Below are positions 16,483-25,424 of a stretch of 64,000 nucleotides of DNA, piece after piece; position 1 is the first letter of the stretch, and every line of letters starts with the position of its first letter. The DNA comes from JAVKFY01 sp040223615 (GTDB lineage Bacteria > Pseudomonadota > Alphaproteobacteria > GCA-2731375). The notes under the pieces are model-generated. The model saw nothing but the letters and a program-made list of their open reading frames with translations. It did not search any database and was not told where the DNA came from. The stretch spans positions 62,001-126,000 of the forward strand of contig JAVKFY010000046.1 in assembly GCA_040223615.1 (NCBI GenBank), read 5' to 3'. A program made the position numbers and the translations under genes.

Positions 16483-17069
16483 GGTTCCAGCTCGGCGTCC
16501 CAGTAGAGGTAGTCGTTCCAGCTTTCGTGCAGGAAGTTGGGCGGGAAGCGGCGGCCGTGATTGTGCAGTTCGTGCACCGTGGGCCGGTACGGCATCACCA
16601 TCGGGTACATGCCGCATGACGACGGCAGCCGGCCACCCTTGCGCAGGTTGCACGGCGCGCAGGCGGTGATCACGTTATCCCACGTCGTGCGCCCGCCCCT
16701 GGAGCGCGGGATCAGGTGGTCGAAGGTGAGGTCATCCTCGCAGCCGCAATACTGGCAGGTGAAGCAGTCGCGCAGGAACAGGTTGAACCGGGTGAAAGCC
16801 GGATACTTCGCCGGCTGCACGTAGCGCTTCAGCGAGACCACCGACGGCAGCTTCATCTCGAAGCCCGGCGAGCGCACCACGTGATCGTATTCGGAGACCA
16901 CGTTGACCCGCTCCAGGAACACTGCCTTGACGACATCCTGCCAATGCCAGATCGACAGCGGGAAGTAGCTGAGCGGCCGGTAATCGGCGTTCAGGATCAG
17001 TGCCGGGTGACTTTCGACCGACATCGACATCGACTCGTCCCGCACCCCTGTAGCTATAGGTGGCAGCAA
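16479..17069 (-). CDS. HNH endonuclease domain protein
   Basis: A 196-residue protein with a structural zinc site of two CxxC pairs ('CFTCQYC', 'CAPCNLRKG') framing the HNH motif 'TFDHLIPRSRGG'. The 'HPALILNADYRPLSYFPLS' N-terminus belongs to a conserved HNH family common in alphaproteobacteria and other bacteria, near-universal in position but of unclear role, perhaps nicking damaged or foreign DNA. No intron or intein signs, so not a homing enzyme here. Alternative starts at the later Met codons (14 and 16) are possible. Confidence 0.9.
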   Translation of the reverse strand: MLPPIATGVRDESMSMSVESHPALILNADYRPLSYFPLSIWHWQDVVKAVFLERVNVVSEYDHVVRSPGFEMKLPSVVSLKRYVQPAKYPAFTRFNLFLRDCFTCQYCGCEDDLTFDHLIPRSRGGRTTWDNVITACAPCNLRKGGRLPSSCGMYPMVMPYRPTVHELHNHGRRFPPNFLHESWNDYLYWDAELEP

Positions 17070-17125
17070 TCTACGACATCTGGTGTGACCCGACTATGAC
17101 ACCACAGGATGTCGGCTCCGGCAAG

Positions 17126-17815
17126 TCACGTCGTCGTCGCAAGCTGCCCGGTCAGAGCGCGCTGCAGGAACTGGCCGCCAAGCTCCAGCCCGTCCTGCGC
17201 GATCGAATGGCCGCAATTGGCCGAGACATGCCACTCGGCGTTCACCGCCGCCGCGGCCAGCCCCTGCGTCGCCTGAAACAGCGACTCGACCGGCAGCAGG
17301 TCATCGGCGTCGCCGTGGATCAGCAGCACCGGCGGCCGCGCCGTGATCTCGTCCGGCAGCCGCTCCGGCGCCACCAGCGCGCCGGAAAAGCCGACGATCC
17401 CGGCGCAGGGTCGCTGCCGCCTGAGTCCGACGTGCAACGCCATCATCGTGCCCTGGCTGAACCCGACCAGCGCCAGCCGGCTGTCGTCCAGGCCGTGGCG
17501 TTCCAGTTCCTGGTCGATGAAGGCGTCGAGCACCGGGGCGGCTTTCTCAGCGCCGCGCAGGCGCTCATCGGCGCTGAAGCTGCCGATCGAGAACCACTGC
17601 CGCCCGGCCGGCTGCATGCCGCAGGGCTCCGGCGCGTGCGGGCTGATGAAGGCGGTATCGGGCAGCGCCCGCGCCCAGTACGGCGCCAGCCCGATCAGGT
17701 CGTTGCCGTCGGCGCCGTAGCCATGCAGCAGGATCACCAGCTTCGCCGGCGGCTGCCCGTTCGCCGCCGGCTGCCGCGGCCCGTCGATAGCTGTCAGGTT
17801 CGCCATGGCCGGCAT
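17126..17815 (-). CDS. Alpha/beta hydrolase, phospholipase/carboxylesterase family
   Basis: A 229-residue cytosolic serine esterase. It shows the oxyanion 'LLHGYGADGND', the nucleophile elbow 'GFSQGTMMAL', acid Asp in 'HGDADDLLP', and His in 'NCGHSI'. Length and order match the carboxylesterase 2/YpfH group. It stands alone between the HNH gene and the RTX gene, which is on the other strand. Natural substrate unknown. Second Met two codons later is an alternative start. Confidence 0.9.
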   Translation of the reverse strand: MPAMANLTAIDGPRQPAANGQPPAKLVILLHGYGADGNDLIGLAPYWARALPDTAFISPHAPEPCGMQPAGRQWFSIGSFSADERLRGAEKAAPVLDAFIDQELERHGLDDSRLALVGFSQGTMMALHVGLRRQRPCAGIVGFSGALVAPERLPDEITARPPVLLIHGDADDLLPVESLFQATQGLAAAAVNAEWHVSANCGHSIAQDGLELGGQFLQRALTGQLATTT

Positions 17816-17972
17816 TGTGCCGCAGCCCGACCGGCGGTGCCAGCACCGACCTTTTCCATATGCCGGGTATACATGCCGCGATCAGCCTGAAATCATGGAC
17901 GAAAGAACCGGAGATACAGGGGCACGTAGGGCAAACATGCCTTGATCCGGCTGGACTGACGGGGGACGGGGC

Positions 17973-20186
17973 ATGAACGAAACAATTACGGCGGCTTTGT
18001 CCGGCGTCGGCGACTTGATCCAGGGCGACGTGACCGATGACGTCCTGGCGCCAGACGGCGGCAACGACACCATCGATGGAGGCGACGGCACGGACGTCGC
18101 CGACTTCACCGGCCGCGATCTCGGCGCGGCACGGATCTTCGGCAATGCCGAAAGCGCCGTGGTCGTCTTCGATGACGCGGTGGTCGAACTGCGAAACATC
18201 GAGACACTGCGCTTCGGCACCACCGACCTGTCGCTGGCGGGGGGCGATGCCCTGTTCGCAGATCCGGTCGCTGTCGCCACCGGCCAGACCGACGGCTTCC
18301 AGTACGTCATCGACATGGCCACCGGCGACTTCAACGCCGACGGCCAGCTCGACCTGATCCTGCCGCTTACCTTCCATCCGATCACCATGCGCGACAATGA
18401 CGGGTTGGTGTTCCTCGGCGATGGTGCCGGCGGCTTCGCCCTGGCCGGCGGCAGCGTCGACAACTTCGTCACCGAACACGCGCGCTGGACCGTCGTCGCT
18501 GACTTCAACGGCGACGGCGACGACGATGTCTTCGTCGGCGACCATGGCTTCGACGGCGACCCGTTTCCCGGCCACCAGAATGTGCTTCTGCTGTCGGACG
18601 GCAGCGGCGGCTTGCGCAACGCGTCGGCCAACCTGCCGCAACGCAACGACTTCACGCATTCCGCCGCGGCCGGCGACATCGACGGCGACGGCGATATCGA
18701 CCTGATCGCAGCCAATTCCGGCGTCGCCTCGGCACAAGGCACGCAGGTACTGCTGAACGATGGTGCCGGCCGGTTCACCGCCGCGAGCGGCCGCCTGCCT
18801 GGCGACTTCGAGACCGGCGCGGCGATCAGCTACGCGATCGACCTGATCGACGTGAACGGCGATGGCGCGCCCGACCTGTTCCTCGGCGACGCCGACGGGC
18901 AAGGCGCCTTCATCGCCCTGAACAACGGCGCCGGCAGCTTCCCCACCCTGGCGGCCTTGCCGGCGCCCGACTTCGGCGGCGCGGGCAGCGTGCGGGAAAG
19001 CTACGACCTGATCGGCTGGCAGGCCAACGATGACGGCCGGCTCGATCTCATCGTGCTCTACGTCACCTCGCAGCCGAGCTTCGCCGGCGGCTATCTGCAG
19101 TTCCTGCGCCAGCAGCCGAACGGCAGCTTCGTCGACGAAACCGACGCCCGCTTCGCCCAGCCATCGGCATCGACCGGGCCGCTTGGCTACGAGGTCGAGC
19201 TCGCGGATATCGACGGCGATGGCGACCTGGACATCGTCATGCGCGATCCGCTGCGCATCCTGCTGAACCAGGGCGACAACACGTTCGTCGAGGGTCCCGA
19301 CGCGCCGTTCGACCTGCTCAGCAACGACTTCGTGACCGGCGACTTCAACGGCGACGGCGCCCTCGACATCGCCGGCTTCACCAATGGCGACAGTGGCGAC
19401 TACGAACTCAAGGTCGCCTTCAACATCGGCGCGCTCGGCGACTCCATGGCCTTGATCGGCGGCGACGGCATCGACCAGCAGATCGGCGCCGGCGGCGCGG
19501 ACTGGCTGGATGCAGGTGCCGGTGAAGACTCCATGTGGGGCCTGGCCGGCGGCGACATGATGTTCGGGGGTGCCGGCGACGATCGCCTGTTCGGCAATCG
19601 CGGCGACGACGACATCTCCGGCGGCGCCGACGACGACCAGGTCAAGGCACATCCCGGCGACGACACCGTCACCGGTGGCGGCGGCAACGATTTGCTCTTC
19701 GGCGGCGGCAATGACGACGACATGGACGGTGGCGCCGGCAGCGACGTGGTCAACGGCAACTCGGGCTTCGATACCGTGCGCGGCGGCGACGGCGACGACA
19801 CGGTGCGCGGCCAGGGCGGCCGCGACCGGCTGGCGGGTGGCGACGGCGATGACCTGGTGGTCGGCATGCAGGGCTTCGACACCCTGTTCGGCGGCGACGG
19901 CAACGACACCCTGATCGGCGGCCCGGCGAACGACACACTGACCGGCGGCGCCGGCGCCGACACCTACACCTTCGCCGCCGGCCACGGGGCCAACGTGATC
20001 ACCGACTTCGCCGACGGCATCGACAAGCTGCTGGTCCAGGGCGCCAGCGGGCTTGCCGACCTCGACATCGTTGCCACCGCCGACGGTGCACAGGTTACCT
20101 TGGCCGACGGCGGCGACGGGCTGTCGATCACGCTGACCGGCATCGCAACCGGCCAGCTCGGCGCTACCGATTTCCTGTTCAGCTGA
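17973..20186 (+). CDS. Secreted RTX protein with FG-GAP/VCBS repeats
   Basis: A 737-residue, very acidic protein without signal peptide, typical of type I secretion. Residues about 20-50 hold a first GGND-type calcium repeat. About 105-480 hold at least six FG-GAP/VCBS units with Dx[DN]xDG loops ('ADFNGDGDDDVF', 'GDIDGDGDIDL', 'IDVNGDGAPDL'), a probable beta-propeller. About 495-660 hold RTX nonapeptides ('GGAGDDRLFGNRGDDDI'). The last 80 residues would be the secretion signal. No T1SS ABC, MFP or TolC gene is in the window. Likely an extracellular calcium-stabilised adhesin or matrix protein; no catalytic motif seen. Confidence 0.88.
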   Translation: MNETITAALSGVGDLIQGDVTDDVLAPDGGNDTIDGGDGTDVADFTGRDLGAARIFGNAESAVVVFDDAVVELRNIETLRFGTTDLSLAGGDALFADPVAVATGQTDGFQYVIDMATGDFNADGQLDLILPLTFHPITMRDNDGLVFLGDGAGGFALAGGSVDNFVTEHARWTVVADFNGDGDDDVFVGDHGFDGDPFPGHQNVLLLSDGSGGLRNASANLPQRNDFTHSAAAGDIDGDGDIDLIAANSGVASAQGTQVLLNDGAGRFTAASGRLPGDFETGAAISYAIDLIDVNGDGAPDLFLGDADGQGAFIALNNGAGSFPTLAALPAPDFGGAGSVRESYDLIGWQANDDGRLDLIVLYVTSQPSFAGGYLQFLRQQPNGSFVDETDARFAQPSASTGPLGYEVELADIDGDGDLDIVMRDPLRILLNQGDNTFVEGPDAPFDLLSNDFVTGDFNGDGALDIAGFTNGDSGDYELKVAFNIGALGDSMALIGGDGIDQQIGAGGADWLDAGAGEDSMWGLAGGDMMFGGAGDDRLFGNRGDDDISGGADDDQVKAHPGDDTVTGGGGNDLLFGGGNDDDMDGGAGSDVVNGNSGFDTVRGGDGDDTVRGQGGRDRLAGGDGDDLVVGMQGFDTLFGGDGNDTLIGGPANDTLTGGAGADTYTFAAGHGANVITDFADGIDKLLVQGASGLADLDIVATADGAQVTLADGGDGLSITLTGIATGQLGATDFLFS

Positions 20187-20222
20187 CCCCGCGCGATCCG
20201 GTTGCTGCCATACTGCCGCGAG

Positions 20223-21047
20223 ATGACGACACGGACACCCGCACCCGACCTGAATCCCGCCGACGCGGCGCTGGAATCGGTGCTGCGCCGCGACCGCGCC
20301 GTGTTCCTGGGCGGCCTGGCACTGGTGGTAGCGATCTCCTGGGTCTGGCTGCTGATCGGCGCCGGCATGGAAATGACCGCCATCGACATGACCGCGATGG
20401 CCGGCATGGACGGCTGGATGATGCAGCAGGCGGCCTGGACCGCGGGCTACGCGGCGCTGATGTTCGCGATGTGGTGGGTGATGATGGTGGCGATGATGCT
20501 GCCCAGCGCCGCCCCGGTGCTGCTGCTCTACATCCGGGTGATGCGCAATGCCAAGGGCGGCGAGCGGCCGATCGTCCCGGCCAGCATCTTCGCCGCCGGG
20601 TACGTCGCCGCCTGGGGCGGCTTCAGCCTGATCGCCACCGCGCTGCAGTGGGCGATGGAGACCACCCGGCTGATGTCGCCGATGCTGGAGATCACCAATG
20701 TCTGGCTCGGCGCCGCGATCCTGGTCGCGGCCGGCGCCTGGCAGCTCACGCCGATGAAGACTGTGTGCCTGCGCCACTGCCGTACGCCGATCGGCTTCCT
20801 GATGAGCAACTGGCGCACCGGCGCCGGCGGCGCGCTGCGCATGGGGCTGGAACACGGCGCCTACTGCCTGGGCTGCTGCTGGTTCCTCATGGCGCTGCTG
20901 TTCTTCGGCGGGGTGATGAACCTGTACTGGATCGTCGGCCTGGCGGCCTTCGTGCTGCTGGAGAAGACCGTCCCGCACGGCCACTGGATCGGCCGCGCCG
21001 CCGGTGTCGTGCTGGTCGCCTGGGGGCTCGCCCTGCCGCTGATCTGA
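20223..21047 (+). CDS. DUF2182 integral membrane protein (predicted metal-binding)
   Basis: A 274-residue multi-pass protein. It has the 'MMVAMMLPSAAPVLLLY' signature, Met-rich loops ('GMEMTAIDMTAMAGMDGWMM'), 'PMKTVCLRHCRTP' and 'GLEHGAYCLGCCWFLM'. These Met, Cys and His clusters are why the family is described as a predicted metal-binding membrane protein. Function unproven. Start ATG 20223 is chosen over the in-frame start at 20202, whose 7 extra residues have no support. Confidence 0.88.
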   Translation: MTTRTPAPDLNPADAALESVLRRDRAVFLGGLALVVAISWVWLLIGAGMEMTAIDMTAMAGMDGWMMQQAAWTAGYAALMFAMWWVMMVAMMLPSAAPVLLLYIRVMRNAKGGERPIVPASIFAAGYVAAWGGFSLIATALQWAMETTRLMSPMLEITNVWLGAAILVAAGAWQLTPMKTVCLRHCRTPIGFLMSNWRTGAGGALRMGLEHGAYCLGCCWFLMALLFFGGVMNLYWIVGLAAFVLLEKTVPHGHWIGRAAGVVLVAWGLALPLI

Positions 21048-21120
21048 TCCTGGTCTGAGCCCAGCTTGCCGCGGCACAGCATCGCCCCTATCTAAGGGGC
21101 TGGCGAAGGAGAACCTGTAG

Positions 21121-21957
21121 ATGCACATAGCTCGCGTGGTGGCCGGCACCGAGACCGCTGATGGCGACGGCGTGCGCCTGACCCGGATGATCGGCACCCA
21201 GCAGGTCGAGCAGATCGACCCCTTCCTGATGCTCGACCGCTTCGACAATGACGATCCTGGCGCCTATATCGGCGGCTTTCCGAGCCACCCGCACCGTGGC
21301 TTCGAGACCGTGACCATCATGCTCGACGGCCGCATGCGGCACCAGGATTCCACCGGCGGCGAGGGCGTCATCGGCCCCGGCGACGTGCAATGGATGACCG
21401 CCGGGCGCGGCATCGTGCACTCCGAGATGCCCGAGCAGGTCGAGGGCCGGATGCGCGGCTTCCAGCTCTGGCTCAACCTGCCGGCCACCGCCAAGATGAG
21501 CGCGCCCGGATACCAGGACATCGTCGCCGACAGCATTCCGGCGGTGCAGGCCGACGGCCGCACCGTCCACGTCGTCGCCGGCGAGTTCGAGGGCGTGACC
21601 GGCCCGGCCAGGGCGCACACGCCGGTCACCCTGCTGCGCGCGGAACTGGAACCCGGCGCCACGCTCACCGTCGAACCGGCCGCCGGCCACAACGCCTTCT
21701 TCTGCATCTATGAGGGTTCGGTGTCGGGCCAGGACAGTCTCGACCGCGACAGCGAGGCCGTCGCGCCGTCGCTGGCGGTACTCCACGGCGAGGGCGCGAT
21801 CACCGTGACGGCCGGTGCCGACGGCGCCGCGCTGTTCTACGGCGACGCCCGGCCGATCGCGGAACCGGTGGCGCGCTACGGCCCGTTCGTGATGAACACC
21901 CGCGACGAGCTGGTCCAGGCGGTGCAGGACTACCAGGCCGGCCGGTTCGGCACCTGA
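21121..21957 (+). CDS. Pirin-family protein
   Basis: A 278-residue bicupin. The N-terminal cupin has the metal site pattern 'GFPSHPHRGFETVTIML' with two His and a later 'GIVHSEMP' His/Glu, and 'DPFLMLDRFDND' is the classic pirin start. Bacterial pirins include quercetin 2,3-dioxygenases. Good Shine-Dalgarno (gaaggag) upstream. The DUF1272 gene follows after 11 bp, a common pairing. Confidence 0.93.
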   Translation: MHIARVVAGTETADGDGVRLTRMIGTQQVEQIDPFLMLDRFDNDDPGAYIGGFPSHPHRGFETVTIMLDGRMRHQDSTGGEGVIGPGDVQWMTAGRGIVHSEMPEQVEGRMRGFQLWLNLPATAKMSAPGYQDIVADSIPAVQADGRTVHVVAGEFEGVTGPARAHTPVTLLRAELEPGATLTVEPAAGHNAFFCIYEGSVSGQDSLDRDSEAVAPSLAVLHGEGAITVTAGADGAALFYGDARPIAEPVARYGPFVMNTRDELVQAVQDYQAGRFGT

Positions 21958-21968
21958 GGAGGACGCGG

Positions 21969-22277
21969 ATGCTGCAGCTTCGCCCGAACTGCGAGTATTG
22001 CGACAAGGACCTGCCGCCGGAGGCAACGGACGCCCGCATCTGTTCCTACGAATGCACCTTCTGCGCCGACTGCGTGGAGACCCACCTGCACGATGTCTGC
22101 CCGAACTGCGGCGGCGGCTTCCAGCCGCGCCCGATCCGCCCGGCACAGCCGCACCGCAAGGGCGTCTGCACGGTGAACCAGGCACCGTCGGACAAACGCG
22201 TCCACCTCAAACACGACAAGGCCGCCATCGCCGCCTTCGTCGCCGGCCTGAAGGACGTGCCGCCGGCAGCGCGTTGA
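21969..22277 (+). CDS. DUF1272 small zinc-ribbon-like protein
   Basis: A 102-residue protein with a dense Cys array: 'CEYCDKDLP', 'CSYECTFCADC', 'VCPNCGGGF', enough for two zinc sites. The first ~60 residues match DUF1272; the rest is a basic tail. It is translated with pirin (gaggagg just upstream, 11 bp gap). Molecular role unknown. Confidence 0.9.
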   Translation: MLQLRPNCEYCDKDLPPEATDARICSYECTFCADCVETHLHDVCPNCGGGFQPRPIRPAQPHRKGVCTVNQAPSDKRVHLKHDKAAIAAFVAGLKDVPPAAR

Positions 22278-22311
22278 CCCTGTTGGGCGAGAATGCCCCC
22301 GTCATCTGACA

Positions 22312-22417
22312 CCCACCTCACCCCAACCCTCTCCCCCCAAAGGGCGGAGAGGGGGCGCCATAGTTGTCGCCACCGCGTCCCTCTCCGCCCGGGGGCGGAG
22401 AGGACAGGTGAGGTGGG
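22312..22417. repeat. Palindromic repeat between convergent genes
   Basis: Perfect 11-bp terminal arms, cccacctcacc (22312-22322) and ggtgaggtggg (22407-22417), enclose further hairpins of the ccctctcc/ggagaggg type. It lies exactly between DUF1272 (+) and the glutathione transferase (-), so it may serve as a two-way terminator. Confidence 0.8.
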
Positions 22418-22454
22418 CAATGCCGGCGACGCTATTGGCATGCCGGCGGCGAGC

Positions 22455-23087
22455 TCACGCCTTCGCGCTCGGCCGCGCGTTCACCTCGGCCATCCAGCGG
22501 TGCACGTTCTTGAACGTGTCCGCCACGCCCATCTCGACCCGAGTCGCGGTATCGATGGCGATCAGCGCGGTGATGTCGGCGATGGTGAACTGATCACCCG
22601 CGAGCCACTGGCTCTCGCCCAGCCGCTCGTCCAGGCGGCCAAGGAAACGCTCGAACATGGCCCGGCCGCGTGCCGCCAGCTCCGGGATTTGCGGCACGCC
22701 GCTCTCCTGGCCGGCAATGGCGCGGTCGGCAAACATCGGCGCGGCGTTGCGCAACGCGTCGCCGACGGCGCCCATGCCCTCGATCTCGGCGATCCGCTGC
22801 CACATCTCCACCACCGCCTTGTCCTTGGCGTCGCGGCCCATCAGCGGCGGCTCCGGCTGGGTGACCTCGAAATAGCGGCAGATCGCCACCGATTCGGTGA
22901 GCACCGTGCCGTCGTCCAGCTCCAGCGCCGGCACCACGCAACGCGGCGTGACTTTCCGGTACCAGTCGGCGAAGTGTTCCTTCTCGCGCGTGTTGACCTG
23001 TACCGACGGCACCTCGATGCCCTTCTCGGCCAGGAACATGCGCACGCGCCGCGGGTTCGGCGCCAAAGCGAAGTCGTAGAGCTTCAT
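22455..23087 (-). CDS. Glutathione S-transferase, copy 1 (downstream)
   Basis: A 210-residue cytosolic GST. N-terminal thioredoxin-like domain ('MKLYDFALAPNPRRVRMFL') with the glutathione-binding 'VVPALELDDGTVLTESVAIC' region (cis-Pro and Glu-Ser), then an all-helical C-terminal domain. It is the same length as, and closely similar along its whole length to, the next gene 24 bp upstream, so the pair is a tandem duplication and an operon. Differences concentrate in the C-terminal substrate pocket. Substrate unknown. Confidence 0.92.
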   Translation of the reverse strand: MKLYDFALAPNPRRVRMFLAEKGIEVPSVQVNTREKEHFADWYRKVTPRCVVPALELDDGTVLTESVAICRYFEVTQPEPPLMGRDAKDKAVVEMWQRIAEIEGMGAVGDALRNAAPMFADRAIAGQESGVPQIPELAARGRAMFERFLGRLDERLGESQWLAGDQFTIADITALIAIDTATRVEMGVADTFKNVHRWMAEVNARPSAKA

Positions 23088-23111
23088 CGGGGTGTTCTCC
23101 TTGCCGGCCGT

Positions 23112-23744
23112 TCAGGCCTTGGCGCTCGGTCGCGCACTAACGTCGTCAATCCAGCGCTTCACGTTCGCGAAGCTGTCCGGCACGGGCATCTCCAGCCGCT
23201 TGGCCACGTCGACCGGGATGATCGCGGAGATGTCGGCGATGGTGAAGTCGTCCCCGGCCAGGAACTTGCTCTCCGCCAGCCGTTCGTCCAACCGGGCCAG
23301 GAAGCGCTCGAAACTGGCCTTCCCGCGCTCGACCAATGCCGGGATCTGCGGCACGCCGTCGGGCGCGCCGGCCAGGCCTCGGCCCGCGAACGACGGCAGG
23401 CTGTTGCGCAACACGTCGCGCGTCGCGCCCTGGCCCTCGATCTCGGCGATCCGCTGCCACATCTCGACCACCGCCTTGTCCTTGGCGTCGCGCCCCAGGA
23501 GCGGCGGCTCCGGGTGCAGTTCCTCGAAATAGCGGCAGATCGCCATCGACTCGGTCAGCACGGTGCCGTCGTCGAGCTCCAGCGCCGGCACGATACAGCG
23601 CGGCGTCACCTTGCGGTAGGCGTCGGAGAACTGCTCGCCCTCGGCCGCGTTGACCTGCACCGTCGGCACCTCGATACCTTTCTCGGCCAGGAACATGCGC
23701 ACCCGGCGCGGATTCGGCGCGGGCGCGAAGTCATAGAGTTTCAA
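23112..23744 (-). CDS. Glutathione S-transferase, copy 2 (upstream)
   Basis: A 210-residue GST with the same N-terminal 'MKLYDFAPAPNPRRVRMFL' and 'IVPALELDDGTVLTESMAIC' elements as its tandem partner. First gene of the pair; the ATG is preceded by a GAGGC-type ribosome site. It probably arose by local duplication and diverged mainly in the helical domain. Confidence 0.92.
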   Translation of the reverse strand: MKLYDFAPAPNPRRVRMFLAEKGIEVPTVQVNAAEGEQFSDAYRKVTPRCIVPALELDDGTVLTESMAICRYFEELHPEPPLLGRDAKDKAVVEMWQRIAEIEGQGATRDVLRNSLPSFAGRGLAGAPDGVPQIPALVERGKASFERFLARLDERLAESKFLAGDDFTIADISAIIPVDVAKRLEMPVPDSFANVKRWIDDVSARPSAKA

Positions 23745-23827
23745 GACGTTGCCTCCTCGTTGGTCGCTTGGCGCCTAAGGTATCACGGCGGCGCGGCTGG
23801 TGTCGGTCGTGCGGGCCCGCCGATGCG

Positions 23828-24676
23828 TCAGAGCAACGCCGCCATCGGGTCGCGGCGGCCGGCATGGGCCGGCGGCGGCGCGGGCAGCCAGTCGGCGTCC
23901 AGCCACAGCCGCAACAGGCAGCGGCGCTTTGCCTTCTCCGGCCAGTCCTCGAAGGCGTCGCGCGCGTGCAGCACCCGGTAGTTGTTGAGGATCAGCGTCT
24001 CGCCGGGCCGCAGCGCGTACTCGATGCGCAACGCCGGATCGGTGGCACAACGGTCGAACAGGTCCAGCGCCGCCACCGCCTCGGCCGGCAGCACCGCGCC
24101 GCTGACTTCCGCCGCGCGCTCGATGAACGGCCGGTAGTAGACGCAGCTCAGTCCGCCCGCCCCGTCCAGCAGGATCGGCAGCGGTTCGCGGGCGCTTCCG
24201 CCGCCCGGCGTCTTCTCGTCCGGCATGAAGAACGGCAGGCCTGCGGCCAGCACCGCCAACAGGTCGGCGCTTTCGCGGCCGATCGCGTCGCGGATCGACT
24301 CCGCGCTGACCAGCATGTTGGTGCCGCCCCGCTTCGCCGCGCGCTGGCACAGCAGCACGATCAGCGGCGGCGGGTCGGTGTGCGGGTTGAGTTCGCCCGG
24401 CGAGCGGTAGCCGCGGTCGTCGAAGGCATCGATGTCGGAGAAGTCGGCGATCTGCACCAGCCGCTCTCCGGCGGCATTCTGCGCCAGCGGCCGGCCCAGC
24501 GCGTCGCCGAAGCGTTCCAGATCGGCGGGTTCGATCCCGCTCGCCAGCACGAAGCCGGCGCCGTCGCGCAATTCCGTCTTGATAGCGTCGAGGTCGTCAG
24601 CGGCGTAGCGCGGCAGGCCCTGGCGCTCGATGTCGTCGCGGCGCCAGGCACGCGGCAAAAGGGTTCGGTCGTTCAA
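23828..24676 (-). CDS. TauD/TfdA-family Fe(II)/2-oxoglutarate dioxygenase
   Basis: About 282 residues from a TTG at 24676, which has agggag about 9 bases upstream; an in-frame TTG at 24736 would add 20 residues with no good ribosome site. Iron ligands fit the His and Asp of 'NPHTDPPPL' and the His of 'RVLHARDAF'; the Arg of 'RCLLRLWLD' would bind 2-oxoglutarate. Members hydroxylate taurine, carnitine precursors or aryloxy acids. Substrate not deducible. Tail-to-head with the DNA glycosylase gene upstream (69 bp from this start). Confidence 0.88.
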   Translation of the reverse strand: MNDRTLLPRAWRRDDIERQGLPRYAADDLDAIKTELRDGAGFVLASGIEPADLERFGDALGRPLAQNAAGERLVQIADFSDIDAFDDRGYRSPGELNPHTDPPPLIVLLCQRAAKRGGTNMLVSAESIRDAIGRESADLLAVLAAGLPFFMPDEKTPGGGSAREPLPILLDGAGGLSCVYYRPFIERAAEVSGAVLPAEAVAALDLFDRCATDPALRIEYALRPGETLILNNYRVLHARDAFEDWPEKAKRRCLLRLWLDADWLPAPPPAHAGRRDPMAALL

Positions 24677-24745
24677 CGAGGGCTCCCTGGCCGTGAACTC
24701 TCCCGCCTCCCTATTACCGGACGGTGGCAGGTGCAAGTTCAGTGA

Positions 24746-25381
24746 TCAGGGCGCCGGGTCGCGGTTCTTCAATGCACGGTAGTAGTGCCACAGCAGCCGC
24801 GCCGCGACCGAGCGCCACGGCCGCCACGGTTCCGACAACGCATACATCTGCTTCGCGGTCGGCCGTTCCGGCAGGCCCTTGAGGTGCTGCGCCGCGACCA
24901 TCAGCGCCAGGTCGGCGGCCGGCATCACGTCCGGCCGGTCCAGCGCCGAAAGCAAGTACACCTCCGCCGTCCAGCGCCCGATCCCCGGCAGCGCCACCAG
25001 CGCCGTTATCGCCGCCTCGTCCTCCAGCGTGTGCAAGCCGTCGAGGTCGAGCGTGCCATCGGCCAGCGCCGTGGCCAGGGCACGGGCGTACTTCACCTTC
25101 GGCCGCGACAGGCCGAAGCCACGCAGCGCCTCGTCGTCGTGGCGAAGCAGGCTGGCGTGGTGCATCTCGCCGAGCCCCGCCTCCAGCCGACCCCAGATCG
25201 CGGCGCCGGCGGCGGTGGAGACCTGCTGGTAGACGATGGCGCGCAGCAGCGTGCCGAAGCCGGGATCGCGCTTGCGTGACGGCGGCGGTCCGAGTTCGGC
25301 GACGACGCGCGCGAAGTCTGCATCGGCGGCAGCCAGCGCCGCCACCCCCGGTTCCAGTTCCTGTTTCGCCCGGCGTGCCAT
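24746..25381 (-). CDS. DNA-3-methyladenine glycosylase II-like (HhH-GPD)
   Basis: A 211-residue base-excision repair glycosylase. The helix-hairpin-helix 'LVALPGIGRWTAEVYLLSAL' is followed by the catalytic Asp in 'DVMPAADLAL'. It lacks the N-terminal AlkA domain of E. coli (282 residues), like the short Mag1/AlkA forms. It removes alkylated purines. Monocistronic or leading the TauD gene. Confidence 0.92.
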   Translation of the reverse strand: MARRAKQELEPGVAALAAADADFARVVAELGPPPSRKRDPGFGTLLRAIVYQQVSTAAGAAIWGRLEAGLGEMHHASLLRHDDEALRGFGLSRPKVKYARALATALADGTLDLDGLHTLEDEAAITALVALPGIGRWTAEVYLLSALDRPDVMPAADLALMVAAQHLKGLPERPTAKQMYALSEPWRPWRSVAARLLWHYYRALKNRDPAP

Positions 25382-25424
25382 CCGACGCCCGGTTTAGCCG
25401 AGCGCCGCATGGCCGTCGAGCCGC

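Noticed and set aside
16479..17069. HNH protein as a homing endonuclease of a mobile intron
   Set aside because: No split gene, intron or intein border is seen. The N-terminal pattern matches a stable chromosomal HNH family.
19500..19960. Direct repeats like a CRISPR array
   Set aside because: The periodic sequence is coding: RTX nonapeptide repeats with period 27 and degenerate units, no spacers.
17565..21248. 1227-codon open frame on the minus strand
   Set aside because: It is antisense to the RTX, DUF2182 and pirin genes, where high GC and repeat periodicity suppress stop codons. It has no domain pattern.
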